Source: Molanna angustata
Lineage: Eukaryota > Arthropoda > Insecta > Trichoptera > Molannidae
Direction of reading: 5' to 3'
Length of the DNA: 64,000 nt
Assembly: GCA_963576475.1 (NCBI GenBank)
Contig: OY754965.1
Span: forward strand, 2,825,831 to 2,889,830
The first letter of the stretch is position 1; each line of letters starts with the position of its first letter. The position numbers and the translations under genes are program-made. Below are positions 42,541 to 52,291 of this stretch, in pieces. A model generated the notes under the pieces. The model was not told where the DNA came from and did no database searches. It worked only from the letters and a program-made list of their open reading frames with translations.

Positions 42541-42544
42541 CTAC

Positions 42545-42900
42545 AAAAAAATCTTTACGATTGGACGTCGCACGACTTATTTTGAATAAACAGGCTTACT
42601 CCGGACGCCCTTCAAACCAGGATATATTTGGAAAAACCCGGAATGATGGCTGCCCTGGATACGAGGATAAAACGGAGGGAAAATATCTATTGGATCTTTG
42701 TGTGCTTCGAACTAATTGGTTATATTATAAAATTAAATATTGAGGTTCTGCAAAATCACATGAATGAAGAAGGAATTCATCACAATTGCTATTTATTGTT
42801 TTATTATAACAATAAAAATAGCTTAAATAGCTTTCTCGAAAAAACAGATCTACGATCTAAAATAAGAAGAAGAAGAAGAATAAAAATAAGTTTTTGGTTT
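42545..42900 (+). mobile_element. Probable LINE remnant ending in a (GAA)n tail
   Basis: The end TAGCTTTCTCGAAAAAACAG, ATCTACGATCTAAAATAAGA followed by AGA repeats (42829-42885) is identical to the 3' end of the LINE at 51990-52022. The rest (frames 42561-42743 and 42628-42909) is not recognised. Confidence 0.55.
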
Positions 42901-42904
42901 GCTG

Positions 42905-43130
42905 GATAGACCCCTGATTGTCTCGAGAAGCTCGTCGTAATGGGAAGCATGGAGGGTAGATGATCTAGAGGTGGCTCACCGACTTGATGGAGTGACCTTG
43001 TCCATAGTCCGCTACACTGCTACAGGATCTTCAATCACTCTTCGATCTGCCCAAGACATGATTCGTAGGGTGATTGAATGTAACCGCTATTCTGCCATGA
43101 TGAGGCCAAGGAGAGATAAGAAGTTTATTG
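42905..43130 (+). mobile_element. RTE-clade LINE 3' fragment, decayed
   Basis: CTCGAGAAGCTCGTCGTAAT, GGGAAGCATGGAGGGTAGA, GGTGGCTCACCGACTTGATG and GGATCTTCAATCACTCTTCG match the C-terminal codons of the RTE copy at 18240-18370 with stops. The end CGCTATTCTGCCATGATGAG corresponds to CGCTATCCTCAGTCATGAGG at 18418. Confidence 0.8.
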
Positions 43131-43134
43131 TATT

Positions 43135-43695
43135 AACTACATTTACCCAGTTTGCTGTAAGTTTTTATTGTTTTCCGTGACAAATGAAGGTGATTAGGTT
43201 AATAAAATGTCATCTTAATTGACTTTACATATATGCAGGTGACACTTTGTATTGACTTTTCAAAGAAATCCTTATTTCCCGGTTCAGTGGAAAGGACAGA
43301 CGTGATGGGAATTGCAGTAATATTAATAAAATCATCTTGTGGTTTTGTTGGTCTTTCGAGACCTTGCTTTTTGTTAACATCTTTGTCATTTAAGATTGTT
43401 AAAAGTTACCAATAGACTCGCATATCCGTTATTCTTACAGGGACAAAGGCATACTTATGACAGAACATTTGAAATATGCGAAAATACATGAATTTTAAAA
43501 GGAGAAACCAGCAAATAAAAGGGTAGCTGAGAAAAGTGGTAAAGAGTTCTTTGTTGATGTTTCACTATCATAATAAGCTCATCGCAGTTTGGGTCCTCTT
43601 GATCTTCTTCGTCCTGGTGGAATATGGACGTTTACCCGTCGTTGATTTCAAAACTCGTGATCGTGCCTGTCCAAGAAATTTTTAGTATCTTTCGG
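43135..43695. other. Unassigned sequence
   Basis: No gene recognised. The minus frame across about 43690-43560 includes FHQDEEDQEDPNCDELIMIV, which has coding-like composition but a stop just upstream and no identified partner exon. Confidence 0.3.
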
Positions 43696-43700
43696 CGGAT

Positions 43701-43880
43701 AGATGGGTGGTGGCAGAGCGGTTAGCACGCTGGGTTTGTAATCCAGTGATCGTGAGTTCGAATCCTGCCACGACCGATTTCGTTCACCCATAACACAAGC
43801 ATTTATGCATAATTTAGGGAATGTATGAGGTTGTATATGTACTTGTTACAAGGACATATATATTATTTTTAAAAAAAATC
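43701..43880 (+). mobile_element. tRNA-derived SINE (family S)
   Basis: TGGCAGAGCGGTTAGCACGC (A box TGGCAGAGCGG), GGGTTTGTAATCCAGTGATC, GAGTTCGAATCCTGCCACG (B box GTTCGAATCC), then CGATTTCGTTCACCCATAAC, and a tail with TATATGTACTTGTTACAAGG and ATATATTATTTTTAAAAAAA. Its cloverleaf-like head is tRNA-derived but it is not a functional tRNA because the body continues. Confidence 0.85.
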
Positions 43881-44086
43881 TAAATCTAAGCTTCGAGGCG
43901 ATTAATAATGTTGGTCTATACATAGTATGATAAAGAGCTACAGAGGTCTCAGGCAGAGGGCCATGTCCATTACTAGATAAAAGAGGGCTGATATTACATA
44001 TGACGATGATGATGATTTACATAGCGTTTGTATAATATAAAATAATGGTTGCCCATGTATTTCTTTTATTTTGATTAGAGGAAACT

Positions 44087-44412
44087 TTAGCATTCCTGAC
44101 CTGATGCAAGTATCCCATACATCAGCAATAAAACATCCGGTTTTATTATATTCGGACAGAATCTACGTTGAAGATATTCAGCCATCCATAAGATGACATT
44201 TATTTCAATATGTAATTTAAGAGCGAATAATACCCACGAATCTTCTCTCCCATGACAACTGAATACCAAGCTATTCATTCTCATTAATATTCCTGACAGA
44301 CATTGCTCACAATCTGCAGCTAAATTCACGGATTTGCCACAATTATTATTACCGAAACAATCGCATTCGCAATTGTCTTTCGTGTTTGCAAATTCGTCTG
44401 ACGGTCCATTGT
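44087..44412 (-). CDS. Possible last exon of an unidentified gene, or pseudogene
   Basis: I do not recognise the product. On the minus strand an open frame runs from a plausible acceptor (ATTTATCTTGAAACAG|AC at about 44412) to a stop at 44087-44089, about 108 codons, followed within 25 bp by an AATAAA-like AAAATAAAAG. The translation contains a Cys-rich start (DNCECDCFGNNNCGKS, then ADCEQCLSGIL), LVFSCHGREDSWVLFALKL, ILWMAEYLQRRFCPNIIKPD and LLLMYGILASGQEC. Composition (W, C, H, M, D all present) is unlike random AT-rich translation. There is no in-frame ATG near the 5' end, so upstream exons would be needed, and I could not find them. It may also be a relic of an element protein. Confidence 0.3.
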
Positions 44413-44414
44413 CT

Positions 44415-45235
44415 GTTTCAAGATAAATAAAAGTGTCAGAAATAACTGAAACTAAGTATCTGAGTCCAAAAATAGCATATCGTCCATTATTGATTCTTTC
44501 GCGTTATGTTATGACTTTTAAATAGTTTATGGTTACTGTAGCAACGATGTCCATCTTGTGACTTAAAGAATTGCCATTTGAAATCCAGAACGAATTGTTA
44601 ATTTAAGATAGATGTACTGATACCATTCGTTAAAGACTACAAATTCTAACTAGAAATGATTGTTTTCTTGTATGGCCAGATAAATGAAACATGAAATGGC
44701 TGATTTCATGATTCATTCAGGTTCTGAAAGATGATATTCTTCTCCTGGGCTACAATCCTAAGATTGGTTTGCACCATACTCTCCATTTCTTCACAAATCT
44801 CTGTTGTCTGCAAGCCTCTTCATTTCTTGGTATCTGCTATGTCAATACAAAACACTGGACAAGTGTCAGGTTATAATCAAATCGTAAATGGTATATTTTG
44901 GATAATATAGCGTTCGACTCTCTCAACCTACTTTAAACGGCGCGCGGCGTCATTTTTGTAATTTATACGAGAAACTGAATAGCAACACGTGAAAAAAAAA
45001 CAACTATAAACATTTATGACTTTCTTTAATTTATTATTTTTATCATATTTTTTATCTTTCAAGTTTACATTTGATTATACTTTGGCGTTAATTTATCTTG
45101 GAATTGTTAAAATAACATTTATTTTTTGCTTGACACAACGTCATAACTTTGATTGACAAGATAATTTTTAAAACAAACACAAATACTGATTATTTTGAGT
45201 GTCATAAATTTATAATAAACTTCTTCTTTTTCTTT
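44415..45235. other. Unassigned, with a possible LINE tail
   Basis: 44715-44870, read on the minus strand, gives EMKRLADNRDL and EMESMVQTNLRIVAQEKN, resembling the last residues of a LINE polyprotein. 44935-44960 (AACGGCGCGCGGCGTC) is similar to 50735-50750 (AACGCCGCGCGCCGCTC) in reverse. No gene. Confidence 0.35.
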
Positions 45236-45237
45236 TT

Positions 45238-45425
45238 TTAGTCCTTCAGCTTCCCTCCTTTGACGTGGATTCCCAGCAGTCCTTCCATCTCTCGGGAACC
45301 TTGCTTTCCTAGGGAACCTTATCTCTGAATATTTTGACGGTTCTTGAATCTGTCATTCTCGACACGTGTTCGTTCCAGAACCCTCTTCTCTGTCGATCCC
45401 ATATTACGATATCCTCAAGAAATGT
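45238..45425 (-). mobile_element. Possible RTE-like LINE tail
   Basis: The minus strand reads VPERWKDCWESTSKEGS just before a stop and CTAAAAAAAGAAAAAG tail. This is the end pattern of endonuclease-RT polyproteins, heavily decayed. Confidence 0.4.
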
Positions 45426-45559
45426 TTTGCCAATATTGCTTTATCGTTAATTTTAATCATGGAGTAAAAATCAGTTAAGATATTCTACAAAAATGTATTT
45501 TTTTTATAGGACAATCGTTCTGCATGGTAAGACCCTTTTCAATTGATAAAATACAACAT

Positions 45560-45890
45560 ACATACATACCATCACGCCCTGACTCCTAACGAAGTAGGCA
45601 GTGATGACCGAAAGCCACATTTTTCTATATTGACAAACATCCACCGCCTTATCAACATTGCGATTCACGCGGTTGCCATACTGTTCTAGGACGACCCCGA
45701 CCTTATTCAATATAACTATCGGCTTTGTGTATTTTCTTCGTCGGGCGTTCTTGAGTCATTCTTCCCATATGTCCAAACCATCTCAGCGGGTTCACTTTCT
45801 TCATTCTATACATAAAATCTTATTAATCGTACATTCTTTCCTTGCGTCCTCATTTCTTACCTTGGTATAATATATGCTATTTTTTTCCGT
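45560..45890 (-). mobile_element. RTE-like LINE tail
   Basis: Starts (as tail) CATACATACCATCACGCCCT, with AAGTAGGCAGTGATGACCGA, and minus frames giving NRVNRNVDKAVDVCQYRKMW. Upstream NPLRWFGHMGRMTQER-like codons are recognisable at about 45730-45800. Confidence 0.6.
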
Positions 45891-45894
45891 CTAT

Positions 45895-46325
45895 TCCTAA
45901 ATAAAGACCTTCTCCATATGTCTCCATGTCGTCCTGTTCTCTGTAGTCAAATCGTAGAATTTTATCCCTCCATCTCAGCTGTGGTCGCCCCAAACCTCTC
46001 TATATATCGTACGAAGTCTCCTAGTTAGCACTGTCTTTGTCCACTTACTGTCTAAGTTCTGGCTACGTGTCCCGAACACTTCCATTTCAGAGTCGCCCCT
46101 CGGTGGATTATATCAGTTACTATTGATCCTTCCCTCGCCGTTTCATTTCTTATTTTGTCTCTTAGGCTCAGACCCAACATGGTTCTTTCCATAGTTCTTC
46201 TTATGTCTTATCAGATCCCCTCGATCACTGCTGAGATGGCATCTCTATCCGCCTCCGTACGGAACAATTCGTCGACGTCTCTGATGCCGGTCCACTCGCG
46301 AATGTTGAACTTTTTTAATTATAAA
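45895..46325 (-). mobile_element. Second RTE-like LINE fragment
   Basis: Minus translation with breaks includes CSGHVART, WTKTVLTRRLRTIYR and WRHMEKVFI. Word order (KCSGHVAR, DSKW-KTVL-RR) is that of LINE C-terminal regions. It abuts the previous fragment. Confidence 0.5.
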
Positions 46326-46329
46326 TTTT

Positions 46330-47285
46330 GTTCATGATAAAAGAAATAATTATCTATTTATTAATACAAAGAAGCATTCCACAATACAAACTATCGTCCT
46401 GTAAAAAAGAACGAATCTCAATTTTCGTCTCCTTTTGTATGGCGCTTCTGTATAATTATAGGTACAACTCAAATTGTATACCTATTGTAAAACAATGTGT
46501 ATCAAAATGACAGCTTGTTGTATAAAATGCGACATTGAAGACACTGAATTACAAATTTCCTACCATTATTATGTATTGTACTTAAAATATATTCAAACTG
46601 TCCAAATTGCAGCGTAATTCACTGGAACCAAAGGAAAATGGATTGCTCCATTTGGTAACTTACTGTGTCCATAAATACGGATTTATTTTATTTATCAATG
46701 TTCACATTGCTTAACTTCGAAAGACTTCAAGTTGATGATATCATCAGATGGAGCAGGTAGCGGAGGAGAGACTGATATGGTCACATACAAACAACTTTGA
46801 TTTTATGGACTCATAATATGTAGATTTATTTCTCTACGACACAGTGGATAATTAAAAAAAATAATAGGTATTTATATTGGGAGAATTTATGGTGAAATTT
46901 TTAAATTGTGTAACACTTATTCCCGAAAAAAAACGTTGAAAATAATTATGGCATTTGTTAAGAAACACACTGCTTAACATATTTATGTAAGAAATTTGAT
47001 ATCAAAAATGCCATGTTTAGCTTCTGCATATTTTGGTAGTCTACACGATGATGATGATGATGATTTTGGTTATGTCATCTGCTTTGGTTATGTACTGTCA
47101 TATGAAGTAACTCATTTGTGGTTTTTCACAAAGTAAATTTTTATAATTTAATTGTCGATTTATCATTTTCAATTCGTTCTTATATTCACGTTTAAATACA
47201 TTATTTTTCACAGTTTAATAGACGGCGATGAGCTAAAGTCATGTGCCAAGACTGCGTTTGTCATCGCAAGACCGGGAAAATATTA
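46330..47285. other. Unassigned sequence
   Basis: No gene confirmed. 46611-46652 could be read as a 42-nt exon (TTGCAG|CGTAATTC ... CATTTG|GTAACT) but stands alone. (GAT)n occurs at 47048-47064. Confidence 0.3.
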
Positions 47286-47289
47286 TATA

Positions 47290-49110
47290 ATACCTAGCAA
47301 TTAATTTATTTATTTATTTTAAACTTTCTGAGCACAAGTGCACAATGGCGGGCTTATTGCCAAATGGCAATATCTTCCAACCAACCATATACATTTAGTG
47401 AAAAATTATTACAATTATGGTATGTAGCAAAATTTTTATATAATACAAGCAAGAGCTATAAAGAAACGAAAACAAATAAAATGAAAAAAAAAACATATAA
47501 GCAAAAACAATAAAGAAACGGAGGTGACTGGAGAGGGGGGGGGGAAAGGGATAGGATAAGGAGACAAATTTAGGTGTTATGTGTAAGGAAATGATTCCTC
47601 AGATTTCTTTTGAAAGTGGGAAGTGTTAATGAAACTCGAAGTTGCGATGGGATGTGATTCCAAAGACGAGCTGCCTGTACGGAGAAAGAGGTGGTGAAAA
47701 AAGAAGTATTGTGTACTGGGATACTGAGCGTTCTTTCAGTATTTGATCGAAGAGGCAACCCGTGTTCAGAGAGGAAGTGAAAGTGATTTCGTAGATAAAC
47801 TGGAGCATTGGAGTTGTTTAAGACCTTGTATAGAAGTGTGAGGGTATGTAGGTTCCTACGCTGCCTGATGGGCAACCACCTTAAAAGAGATCGGTATTCC
47901 GATATGTGGTCAAATTTTTTCAATTTAAAAATATATCGAATGCATGTATTTTGTAATCGCTCCAATTTATCTAAGAGTTCCTGATTAGCGTCTAAATAAC
48001 ATACATCAGCGTAATCAAGGAAAGGGAGTAATATTGATTGGCATAACGATATTTTGACGGAGAAAGGCAAGAAATTTTGCAATCTTTTTAATGAGTGAAG
48101 GGTATAATGAAATTTCCTGCTCACCTCAGCAACCTGTTCCCGCCAAGATAGGTTTTGGTCTATTATTATCCCCAGGTCTTTTACTTTCTTACAAAGTGGT
48201 ATAATGTTATTGTTGATATATAAAGGGATTAAGGATGGCCAATCAATTTTGGCTAAAAGTTTGCAGCTGCCTATTAAGATTGCCTGTGACTTAGAGGGAT
48301 TTATGATAATACCATTAGCTGTTGTCCATGTAAAAATTTGGCTTAGATTGTGATTCAAACAGTTTAGAGTTGGGTTTATGTTATTTAAATCACAATGCAA
48401 ATATAATTGAAGATCATCGACATAAAAGTGATAAGAGTGATAAGTTATAGTATGTTAGGTATAGAGTTAATGAAAACTGAAAAAAGCAGTGGTGATAAAA
48501 CGCTACCCTGAGGAACACCGGCAGACAAATTTACCAAATCTGACAGGTTTTTCTGAGATGTGACACGCTGATGCCTATCCATTAAGAAACTCATGAATCA
48601 TGAATTTTCGATACTTCTGATTCGGAAACTTCGGAAAAAAACATTTTTTGACAATTTGGTAATGGAATTTGGTCAATACAAGCGAGTGTATCAGATTTTA
48701 TTATATTGTCAATAGAGACAGGAGGTTGAGCAAAATGTTTGTTAAGATCATTTACATCTATTAAAGTTGAATTATCGTTACTGTTACATTTACCGATCCC
48801 TAGGGAGTTGAGGAACTTCCAAGAGTCTCTTGGGTTGGAATTATTTAAAGAAGCATGGATGTGTCGGCGCTTTGCGTTTCTGCACGTTTGATTGCAGTGA
48901 TTTCTAATACGTCTAAATTCTTCCCAGTGATTTTCGCTAGGATGCCTTTTGTACTTTTGAAAGGCTTTGTCTCGTTTTGTTAGAAGGGTAGATATTTCTA
49001 GAGTGAACCATGGAGATGGTGGATGTTTGATTTTAACTTTTCTCAGTGGTGCATGAGCATCAAAAATTTTGATGAATAGTTCGTTAAAGTAATCAACTTT
49101 TTAGTCGATA
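47290..49110 (-). mobile_element. CR1/Jockey-group LINE with internal RT deletion
   Basis: Minus strand from 49110: FNELFIKIFDAHAPLRKVKI, HPPSPWFTLEISTLLTKRD, AKRRHIHASLNNSNPRDSWK (linker after the endonuclease). A break near 48600-48650 removes the RT fingers and motif A. The element resumes with SFLMDRHQRVTSQK, LSAGVPQGSVLSPLLFSVFI (motif B), then after a stop and frame change FYVDDLQLYLHCDL (motif C, YVDD) and the 276-codon frame to 47570. A GC/G-rich UTR and the terminal hairpin GGTTGGTTGGAAGATATTGC / CATTTGGCAATAAGCCCGCC end at about 47340, with an (ATTT)n tail to 47300. Confidence 0.85.
47570..48400 (-). CDS. LINE reverse transcriptase C-terminal region, 276 codons, broken upstream
   Basis: Contains WTTANGIIINPSKSQAILIG, VKDLGIIIDQNLSWREQV (RT thumb), LPFLDYADVCYLDANQELLD, KLERLQNTCIRYIF, LLRWLPIRQRRNLHTLTLLY and LWNHIPSQLRVSLTLPTFKR. 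The catalytic YVDD lies just upstream in the same strand (about 48425) but motif A is deleted, so the product could not be active. It is a part of the element at 47290-49110. Confidence 0.8.
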   Translation of the reverse strand: MHCDLNNINPTLNCLNHNLSQIFTWTTANGIIINPSKSQAILIGSCKLLAKIDWPSLIPLYINNNIIPLCKKVKDLGIIIDQNLSWREQVAEVSRKFHYTLHSLKRLQNFLPFSVKISLCQSILLPFLDYADVCYLDANQELLDKLERLQNTCIRYIFKLKKFDHISEYRSLLRWLPIRQRRNLHTLTLLYKVLNNSNAPVYLRNHFHFLSEHGLPLRSNTERTLSIPVHNTSFFTTSFSVQAARLWNHIPSQLRVSLTLPTFKRNLRNHFLTHNT

Positions 49111-49164
49111 TCTTATTTATAATCAAAATTTTACTAAAAATTGGTGTTATATTGTTCATGTTAC

Positions 49165-49330
49165 CATACCATCACGCCAGTTCCCTTTTTAGGGGGAGGC
49201 AGAGAGAATTAAACGCCAGACTCCTCTCTCTTGGCATAGATTTCTAGCTCCATTCGCGTCCGTGCATCGTCTCATACACGTTCTTCTATCATTATTATAA
49301 TTCATAACGTCTCCATCTTTCAAACTTACA
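49165..49330 (-). mobile_element. RTE-like LINE tail
   Basis: Tail ATACCATCACGCCAGTTCCC, then GGCAGAGAGAATTAAACGCC and, on the minus strand, codons for KDGDVMNYN-type and RRCTDANGARNLCQE-type residues. It is a decayed copy of the 25741-26020 family. Confidence 0.55.
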
Positions 49331-49334
49331 TTTA

Positions 49335-50400
49335 TGTTTTTTATGTTTGTTTTGAATTACTGGCCTTTAAGAGGGCGTAGAACGCTAAATCTAGTGACTG
49401 AAAACATGATATATCAAAACCGCCTAATACACTATGAAATGAAAAAAATATCACGAACATTCACTTTGATTTTATGCTCTCTTTTATCACATAAAAGATT
49501 TATTTCTCTACGACACACAGTTACAGAGTAATTTTTAAAAAATGCTGTAAAAAAGGATTTTATGCTGAATTTTAAAATTTTGTTACGAACATTCACTAGA
49601 GAAATGTTGAAAGTATTTATTGTATTTTTAAGAAACACAGTCTAAATTTATCCGTCTGAATTTTAGTATTATGAGAAATGTCAAAAGGTTGACTGAATTT
49701 ATACGGGACTCATTACGTCACACCGCGTGGATGAAATCCTTTTATCCACTGTCGCCGGTTGGTTTTAGACGATTTCGTACTCTGAAACGAATCAGAATAG
49801 GACATACTGTTTAACATATTTGAGATATTTGTTTTCAAATTGTGGTATTTAGGTATATATTTAAGCAGATCACCCCTATAAAAGAAAAATAGTTTGTTTT
49901 TGTATTTTTTATTTGCAAGTCTTAGACCATGACCAAGATCAAGTCTACACCTGCAAATGCATGGTTTTATATTTGCTCATCACTAATCACACACACATTT
50001 ACAAGATTGTAGGTATATTTTTTATTTTTACTTGTTTTATTATTGAACTAGTGCACTGACAAAAATATTTCATGGACGATGACTTTAAAGTGTATTTTTT
50101 TTGTACTTACCTAATAATGTGTTTTGTCATTTATCTATACAAATATATTATTTGGTGTTAATTATATATTTGATGCGGGTTATTATTATAATATGGAATA
50201 ACAATAACGACCTGACAAAAATTACACAATTATTATATTACTGGCAAGGATTTTATGATGAACGCAATACGAAGACGGTACCTACCTAATAAATGTTATC
50301 GTGTGAAAATAATATAATGCCTACTTCTGAGTAGGTACTTGATAGAGACGAGGAGATTTCCGAAATGTCGGTTCTGATCGATCAACAATATAATAAATAA
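49335..50400. other. Unassigned AT-rich sequence
   Basis: 49490-49520 (TTATTTCTCTACGACACAC) repeats 46825-46850 (TTATTTCTCTACGACACAG), so a diverged repeat of unknown type is present. No gene. Confidence 0.35.
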
Positions 50401-50404
50401 AAAG

Positions 50405-50830
50405 GTGTGTTAGTTCACAATCAACGGCGAGTGCAGTAACGCTCTAAGTCGTTCTAACGCTCTTAGAAAACAGACACTCTGTGGCGTCGAATTGTCGGAT
50501 GAAAAACGCTCTGACAGTTATAGTATCTGTTGACTTCCATTTTATCTGTGGAATGATGACTTCTATTTGTTTCTGTGGTATCTATTATGTCAGTTGACAT
50601 TACTTTTGATGACAATATGCATTCACAAAGAGGTTAATTTATAAAAATATTATTCAAAAATTTCCGATAATAGACATGTATGATAAATGACATTTGACAT
50701 TTAAAACGCCCGATGCTGCGTTCAAATTGAAACGCCGCGCGCCGCTCGAAAGCGTTCAGTGAGATTGGTGTGAAAAACGCCATAATCGAATCAAACGTCG
50801 AAGGTGAAGATATTCCTGGTTATAGACGAA
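50405..50830. repeat. CpG-rich repeat-like block
   Basis: Holds ACGCTCTAAGTCGTTCTAAC, AAAACGCTCTGACAGTTATA, and AACGCCGCGCGCCGCTCGAA then AGCGTTCAGTGAGATTGGTG. The GCGTT/AACGC words recur at both ends, as in a MITE, but no clean inverted repeat ends are found. Confidence 0.35.
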
Positions 50831-50884
50831 ACAATATACATAAGAATTAGAAGAATTAACTTCAAGTACCTAATTTATAATTCC

Positions 50885-52024
50885 ATTTTAGGGGTCTATT
50901 ATGAGCGAATTGTGAAATAACTTGTCACAAATACCTGACCTGTACTCAGAAGTTAGAGAACAGACCAATAAAGCAGCCGCTAGTTCAGGATGTCTCAAAA
51001 ATATCATCTGGCATAACAAATTCGTAAGAACGGATAGTAAGGTCAGAATTTATAAGACATGTGTTAGACTAGTGATGGGCAAACTTTTTAAGGGGAGGGC
51101 CAGATAAAATAAAAAAATACCTAGGCGGGCCGAAAAAAAATTGAACAAAACAGATTTTTATAAGTGATAAACTTTATTTTTGATTTTTACATCACACACA
51201 ACTTATATTTTATAGATTATTCTTTATGTGACAGAGTATGGCTTATGTGACAGATGAAACTGTGACTGAGCTTCTAAAAATTGATCGTAATCTGGTAATA
51301 GAAACTGGGATGAGCTGATTCGCAGTAGTGAAGCTAAATAAATCAATCAGTTTCTAACACTGTTTTTGCGAAGCTTCATAGTAGAAAACACCTGTTCACA
51401 GATGTAGGAAGATGCAAACACGGCAATTATTTTCTGAGCGTGAGATCTCAAGTTTGGGAAACTTGATGAAACCGTACTAAAAACGCGATGAGAAGGAAAC
51501 CATTATTCTATTCTAGCTACGCAGAAAATACATTTTGTCCTATTCTAGGTGTAATTTTAGGGGTTATTCGAAACCATGTCGCGGGCCGGATTGATTACCC
51601 CGAAGGGCCGGACTTGGCCCGCGGGCCGTACCTTGCCCATGACTGTGTTAGACCAATCATGACATATGCGGTGGAGACAAGAGCCGACACGACCAGAACC
51701 AAAAACCTCCAACGAACATCGGAAATGAAGGTTTTAAGGGCTATCACATGGAAGACGCTAAGGAACAGAATTCGCAATGACGACATTAGGCGGACCTGTG
51801 AGACCGAGGACATCATACGATGGAGTAGAACTAGGAGAAGATTTTGGAGGACCATGTCAACAGGATCGACGCATCTCGAATCTTATCCATAGCGGACAAC
51901 GAAATCCCACCAGGGCATCGCCTCCCCGGTAGACCACCGAAGAGGTGGAAGGATAGCTGGACCTCAGCTTCACAGGAATAGCTTTCTCGAAAAAACAGAT
52001 CTACGATCTAAAATAAGAAGAAAT
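50885..52024 (+). mobile_element. RTE-like LINE fragment split by a hAT element
   Basis: 50930-51069 encodes LYSEVREQTNKAAASSGCLK, IIWHNKFVRTDSKVRIYKTC. After the insertion, 51654-51960 continues PIMTYAVETRADTTRTKN, EMKVLRAITWKTLRNRIRND and later GHRLPGRPPKRWKDSWTSAS. It ends with TAGCTTTCTCGAAAAAACAG and an AAGAAG tail at 52022. Confidence 0.85.
51070..51645 (-). mobile_element. Deleted hAT transposon with transposase C-terminus
   Basis: 576 bp flanked by a perfect 8-bp duplication TGTTAGAC (51062-51069, 51646-51653). Ends TAGTGATGGGCAA and TTGCCCATGACTG are inverted with two mismatches. The minus strand encodes the remains of the hAT dimerisation domain: FPNLRSHAQKIIAVFASSYI, CEQVFSTMKLRKNSVRN, then a stop and LLRISSSQFLLPDYDQFL. 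GC-rich subterminal GGGCCGGA-type repeats (51585-51630) fit the Buster/GTF2IRD2-like hAT group. Confidence 0.88.
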
Positions 52025-52076
52025 AAATGTGATACCCACAGAATAAGGAATAGATTCTTGTTCTATGGTGATATCG

Positions 52077-52290
52077 TATGACTTGTCATAGGATAAGTTA
52101 TGATACCCTATGACTTGTAATAGGATAAGTTATGATACCCTATGACTTGTCATAGGATAAGTAATGGCACCCTATGACTTGTCATAGGATAAGTTATGGT
52201 ACCCTATGACTTGTCATAGGATAAGTTATGGCACCCTATGACTTGTCATAAGATAAGTTATGGCACCCTATAACTTGTCATAGGATTAGT
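52077..52290. repeat. 32-bp tandem array, 7 units, each with an internal palindrome
   Basis: ATGACTTGT recurs at 52078, 52110, 52142, 52174, 52206, 52238 and (TAACTTGT) 52270, exactly 32 bp apart. The unit core CTATGACTTGTCATAG is a 7-bp inverted repeat with a 2-bp loop, followed by GATAAGTTATGGTACC. There are no unique spacers, so this is not CRISPR. Confidence 0.9.
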
Positions 52291-52291
52291 A

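Noticed and set aside
43701..43790. tRNA gene (A and B boxes present; also at 62779, 31830 minus, 22154 minus)
   Set aside because: The heads are followed by shared SINE bodies with A-rich tails and occur in several diverged copies, so they are tRNA-derived SINEs.
46611..46652. 42-nt exon-like segment between AG and GT
   Set aside because: Stands alone with no partner exons in either direction and no conserved residues.
52077..52290. Evenly spaced 32-bp repeat resembling a CRISPR array
   Set aside because: Units are contiguous with no unique spacers, no cas genes are present and the genome is eukaryotic.
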